From NCBI GenBank assembly GCA_017794705.1, contig CP051235.1, positions 621,010 to 685,009 on the forward strand: DNA of 64,000 nt, read 5' to 3'. This DNA comes from Devosia sp. Lineage in GTDB: Bacteria; Pseudomonadota; Alphaproteobacteria; Rhizobiales; Devosiaceae. Each line of letters starts with the position of its first letter. The first letter of the stretch is position 1. The notes beneath the pieces are model-generated. The model was not told where the DNA came from, made no database searches, and worked only from the letters and a program-made list of their open reading frames with translations. Shown here in pieces: positions 61,896 to 64,000 of the stretch. Both the position numbers and the translations under genes were made by a program.

Positions 61896-62921
61896 CTAGC
61901 GATAAAGATCGAGCTTGTTCTTGATGCGCAATATGCGCAGCGAACCGATGCTGACGGCCACCAGCAGGACGATGCCCACGAACAGCGGCTGCAGCACCGG
62001 GTTGATGTCGAACACGATCAGCAGGTCGCCGACGGTCCGCATCACAAAGGCACCGAAGATCGAGCCGATGGCCGATCCCACACCGCCGAAAAGCGAGGTG
62101 CCGCCGATCACCACGGCGCCGATCGAATTCAGCGTGTAGTCGTTGGCGATGGTGATCTTGGCCGCGCCCGAATAGGTCAGCGCCGTCAGCAAAAGTCCGC
62201 CAATCGCGGCAAGGAAGCCGGACAGCGCGTAGGCCAGCACTTTGGCGCGCTCGATGGGCACACCGGACATGTAGGCTGCCTGTTCGGCCGACCCGATGGC
62301 GAAGGCGGCCCGCCCGAGAACCGAACGGCGATAGGGTATCCAGACAAGCACTACCACCATCACGAGCAGGATCACCGAGTGCGGCACGGCATAGGTCGAC
62401 CGGGTCATGAAGTCGGCGAATTCGAAGTTCACCGACCCTCCCGGTTGCGGCCGGATCGCCAGTGAGACACCGAAGAAAATGGCGCCGGTCGCGAGGGTCA
62501 CAATGAGGGGTTGCAGGCGTCCGTAAACAATGATCACGCCGTTCAACGCGCCGCACAACAGTCCGGCGATCAGAACGACGACGATGCCCACCCCGGTCAT
62601 CATTGGATCGCCGACGACCACCGACGACGCGAGGCAGTTTGCGAGCACAAAGACCGCCCCTACTGACAGGTCGAGGCCGCGCGTCAGAATGGGCAACGTC
62701 TGCGCCATGGCCACGAGGGCCAGCAGCGCGCCCTTGTTAGCGGCCGTGTTGATGACATTGGGCGTCAGCCCCACGGACTGTTTCCAGCCGTAGACCGCGA
62801 ACATCACGGCAAAGATCCCCGCTGCGAGCAGGATGCCGCGCTGGGCAGCCGTTAGCCGGAACCTGGGGCCGGAACGTCTGGCCGTTGGCGCGCTGCCGAT
62901 GGCCTTTGTCGGCGCGTTCAT
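61896..62921 (-). CDS. Ribose/sugar-type ABC permease (RbsC family), 341 aa
   Basis: Second permease: LPILTRGLDLSVGAVFVLAN, YGRLQPLIVTLATGAIFFGV, FAIGSAEQAAYMSGVPIERA and VVIGGTSLFGGVGSAIGSIF. The ATG overlaps the ATPase stop by 4 bases (ATGA), so it is coupled to it. The two permeases are clearly different proteins. Confidence 0.92.
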   Translation of the reverse strand: MNAPTKAIGSAPTARRSGPRFRLTAAQRGILLAAGIFAVMFAVYGWKQSVGLTPNVINTAANKGALLALVAMAQTLPILTRGLDLSVGAVFVLANCLASSVVVGDPMMTGVGIVVVLIAGLLCGALNGVIIVYGRLQPLIVTLATGAIFFGVSLAIRPQPGGSVNFEFADFMTRSTYAVPHSVILLVMVVVLVWIPYRRSVLGRAAFAIGSAEQAAYMSGVPIERAKVLAYALSGFLAAIGGLLLTALTYSGAAKITIANDYTLNSIGAVVIGGTSLFGGVGSAIGSIFGAFVMRTVGDLLIVFDINPVLQPLFVGIVLLVAVSIGSLRILRIKNKLDLYR

Positions 62922-64000
62922 TTGGCGATCTCCCTGGCCTGGACAGCAATATCCGCTTCCACGTTTCCCGCGGGCAGGTTCAGGGCGGCGGACACCAGAT
63001 TGGTTTCGGTGAGTTGGTCACCAGAAAGAGTGCGCACCACCGCCCCGTCGTACATGACCAGCACCCGGTCGCAGCAGCCGATCAGTTCGTCATAATCGGT
63101 GGAATAGAAGAGGATGGCCGCCCCCTCGCCCGCCAGTTTTTGCAGCAACTGATAGATCTCCTGCTTGGTGCCGACGTCGATGCCGCGCGTCGGATCGTTC
63201 AAAAGGATGATCCTCGGCCTGGTCATCAGCCACTTGCCGATGACTACCTTTTGCTGGTTGCCGCCGGAAAGCGCGGCGACCGGGCCATCAATTCCGTCGG
63301 ACTTGATCTTGAGCAGGCTGACCATCTCGGCGATGGCGCTTTCCTCGGCCGCCTGATCCACCAGCCCGAAGCGGGACACTTTCTCGACCGCCGCGAACGA
63401 CAGGTTTTCGCGCACGGTCATGGGCAGCATCAGCCCCTCGCCCTTTCGGTCTTCAGGGATCAGTGCCATGCCGATCTCATCCGACTTGGCTCGTTTTGGG
63501 CTGGTCAGGTTGACGGGTTTGCCGTTGATCTCGACGCTGCCGGTTGCCCCGATCAGCGTGCCGAACAGGCCCAATTGCAGCTGCTTCTGACCCTGGCCGT
63601 CGAGCCCGCCGAGACCCACAATCTCTCCGGGCCGGATTTGGAGGTTGATGCCGTTCAACTGATCCTGCCAGGAGAAATCCTTCACCCTGAGAACCGGCGC
63701 AGCGTCGAGTGTCTTGGCAATCTTGGGCGGGAAGACGCTGTCATACTCGCGCCCGATCATCATTTCGACGATGGCATTGTCGGACTTGGTGCCGGCCTCG
63801 AACGTTTCGACCTTCTGGCCGTTTCGATAGACCGTGCACGTGTCTGCGAGTTCGGCGATCTCGTTCATGCGGTGCGAAATGTAGATGATCGACATGCCCT
63901 CGCTGCGCAGAGTGTGCAGCATGGCAAAGACCTTCTCCACATCGGCCGCGGTCAACGCGGAGGTTGCCTCATCAAGAATGAGAATCTTGGGGTCGCGGGC
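62918..64000 (-). CDS. Sugar ABC transporter ATP-binding protein (RbsA-type), N-terminus outside window
   Basis: The minus-strand frame is open to the window edge (translation there reads ARDPKILILDEATSALTAAD), so only the end of the first ABC domain and the whole second one are visible. The first domain's Walker B is ILILDEATSAL. The second has a degenerate P-loop (GLDGQGQKQLQ), as is normal for RbsA second halves, signature ALSGGNQQKVVIGKWLM and a Walker B of unusual form IILLNDPTRGIDVG (usual LLDEPTRGIDVG). The order ATPase-permease-permease is transcribed away from the window's end. Confidence 0.92.
   Translation of the reverse strand, partial: ARDPKILILDEATSALTAADVEKVFAMLHTLRSEGMSIIYISHRMNEIAELADTCTVYRNGQKVETFEAGTKSDNAIVEMMIGREYDSVFPPKIAKTLDAAPVLRVKDFSWQDQLNGINLQIRPGEIVGLGGLDGQGQKQLQLGLFGTLIGATGSVEINGKPVNLTSPKRAKSDEIGMALIPEDRKGEGLMLPMTVRENLSFAAVEKVSRFGLVDQAAEESAIAEMVSLLKIKSDGIDGPVAALSGGNQQKVVIGKWLMTRPRIILLNDPTRGIDVGTKQEIYQLLQKLAGEGAAILFYSTDYDELIGCCDRVLVMYDGAVVRTLSGDQLTETNLVSAALNLPAGNVEADIAVQAREIAK

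Noticed and set aside
60973..62556. 527-codon minus-strand ORF across the two sugar permeases
   Set aside because: Overlaps both permeases in another frame and reads as Arg/His-rich nonsense.
1..64000. CRISPR array, prophage or IS element
   Set aside because: No regularly spaced direct repeats, cas genes, integrase, transposase or phage structural genes were seen.

Overview
This window looks like chromosome from a GC-rich alphaproteobacterium of the order Hyphomicrobiales (Rhizobiales). The evidence is gene order and content: yceD-plsX-fabH-ihfA-merR followed by tRNA-Pro; rpoZ-rel-pyrE-acpS-lepB-rnc-era-recO; dapA-smpB; an LdtR-type MarR regulator beside an L,D-transpeptidase; a magnesium-type HemB; an alphaproteobacterial porin; and RIME-like and other palindromic intergenic repeats. 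The genus cannot be fixed from sequence alone. No phage, IS element, plasmid gene or CRISPR array was seen.

Layout. 1-3.8 kb is the end of a polysaccharide cluster (glycosyltransferase, initiating sugar transferase, O-antigen ligase-like protein). 3.8-16.9 kb is core metabolism and envelope: a phosphotransferase directly behind tRNA-Pro, two very small ORFs missed by normal gene finding, MerR, IHF-alpha, FabH, PlsX, YceD/DUF177, a cytochrome bc1 chaperone, BamE, an MFS pump, NusB, NrdR, GlyA, an L,D-transpeptidase and LdtR. 17-22.4 kb holds hemB, an RDD protein, an SLC13/RCK transporter, the Bpt aminoacyl-transferase and a membrane-anchored EEP hydrolase. 23.5-32.9 kb is a long minus-strand run from rpoZ to parC. 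33-44 kb holds a NYN protein, a uracil-DNA glycosylase, smpB-dapA, a lytic transglycosylase, a degenerate alpha/beta hydrolase, a small membrane protein paired with an HHH protein, an OmpA-domain protein with three internal repeats, a porin and an SDR.

45.4-49.4 kb is an Anbu operon (ATP-grasp, alpha-E, transglutaminase, Anbu protease), a widespread but poorly understood system. 49.5-58.6 kb is a seven-gene operon, apparently for uptake and oxidation of an aromatic aldehyde or acid: two vanillin-dehydrogenase-like ALDHs bracket a five-gene branched-chain-type ABC transporter, with a divergent AraC-type regulator. Its LivF-like ATPase carries an unusual 145-residue lysine-rich tail. 59.8-64 kb holds a LacI-family regulator with a near-perfect operator and a ribose-type ABC transporter that runs off the window.

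Two intergenic stretches (22.4-23.5 and 44.2-45.4 kb) carry copies of the same composite repeat in opposite orientation, bracketing about 21 kb that includes the rpoZ-parC run. The observations most worth following up are the mini-ORF with a maximal Shine-Dalgarno and a matching anti-Shine-Dalgarno (5.5-5.7 kb), the LivF tail, the Anbu operon and the inverted composite repeat.
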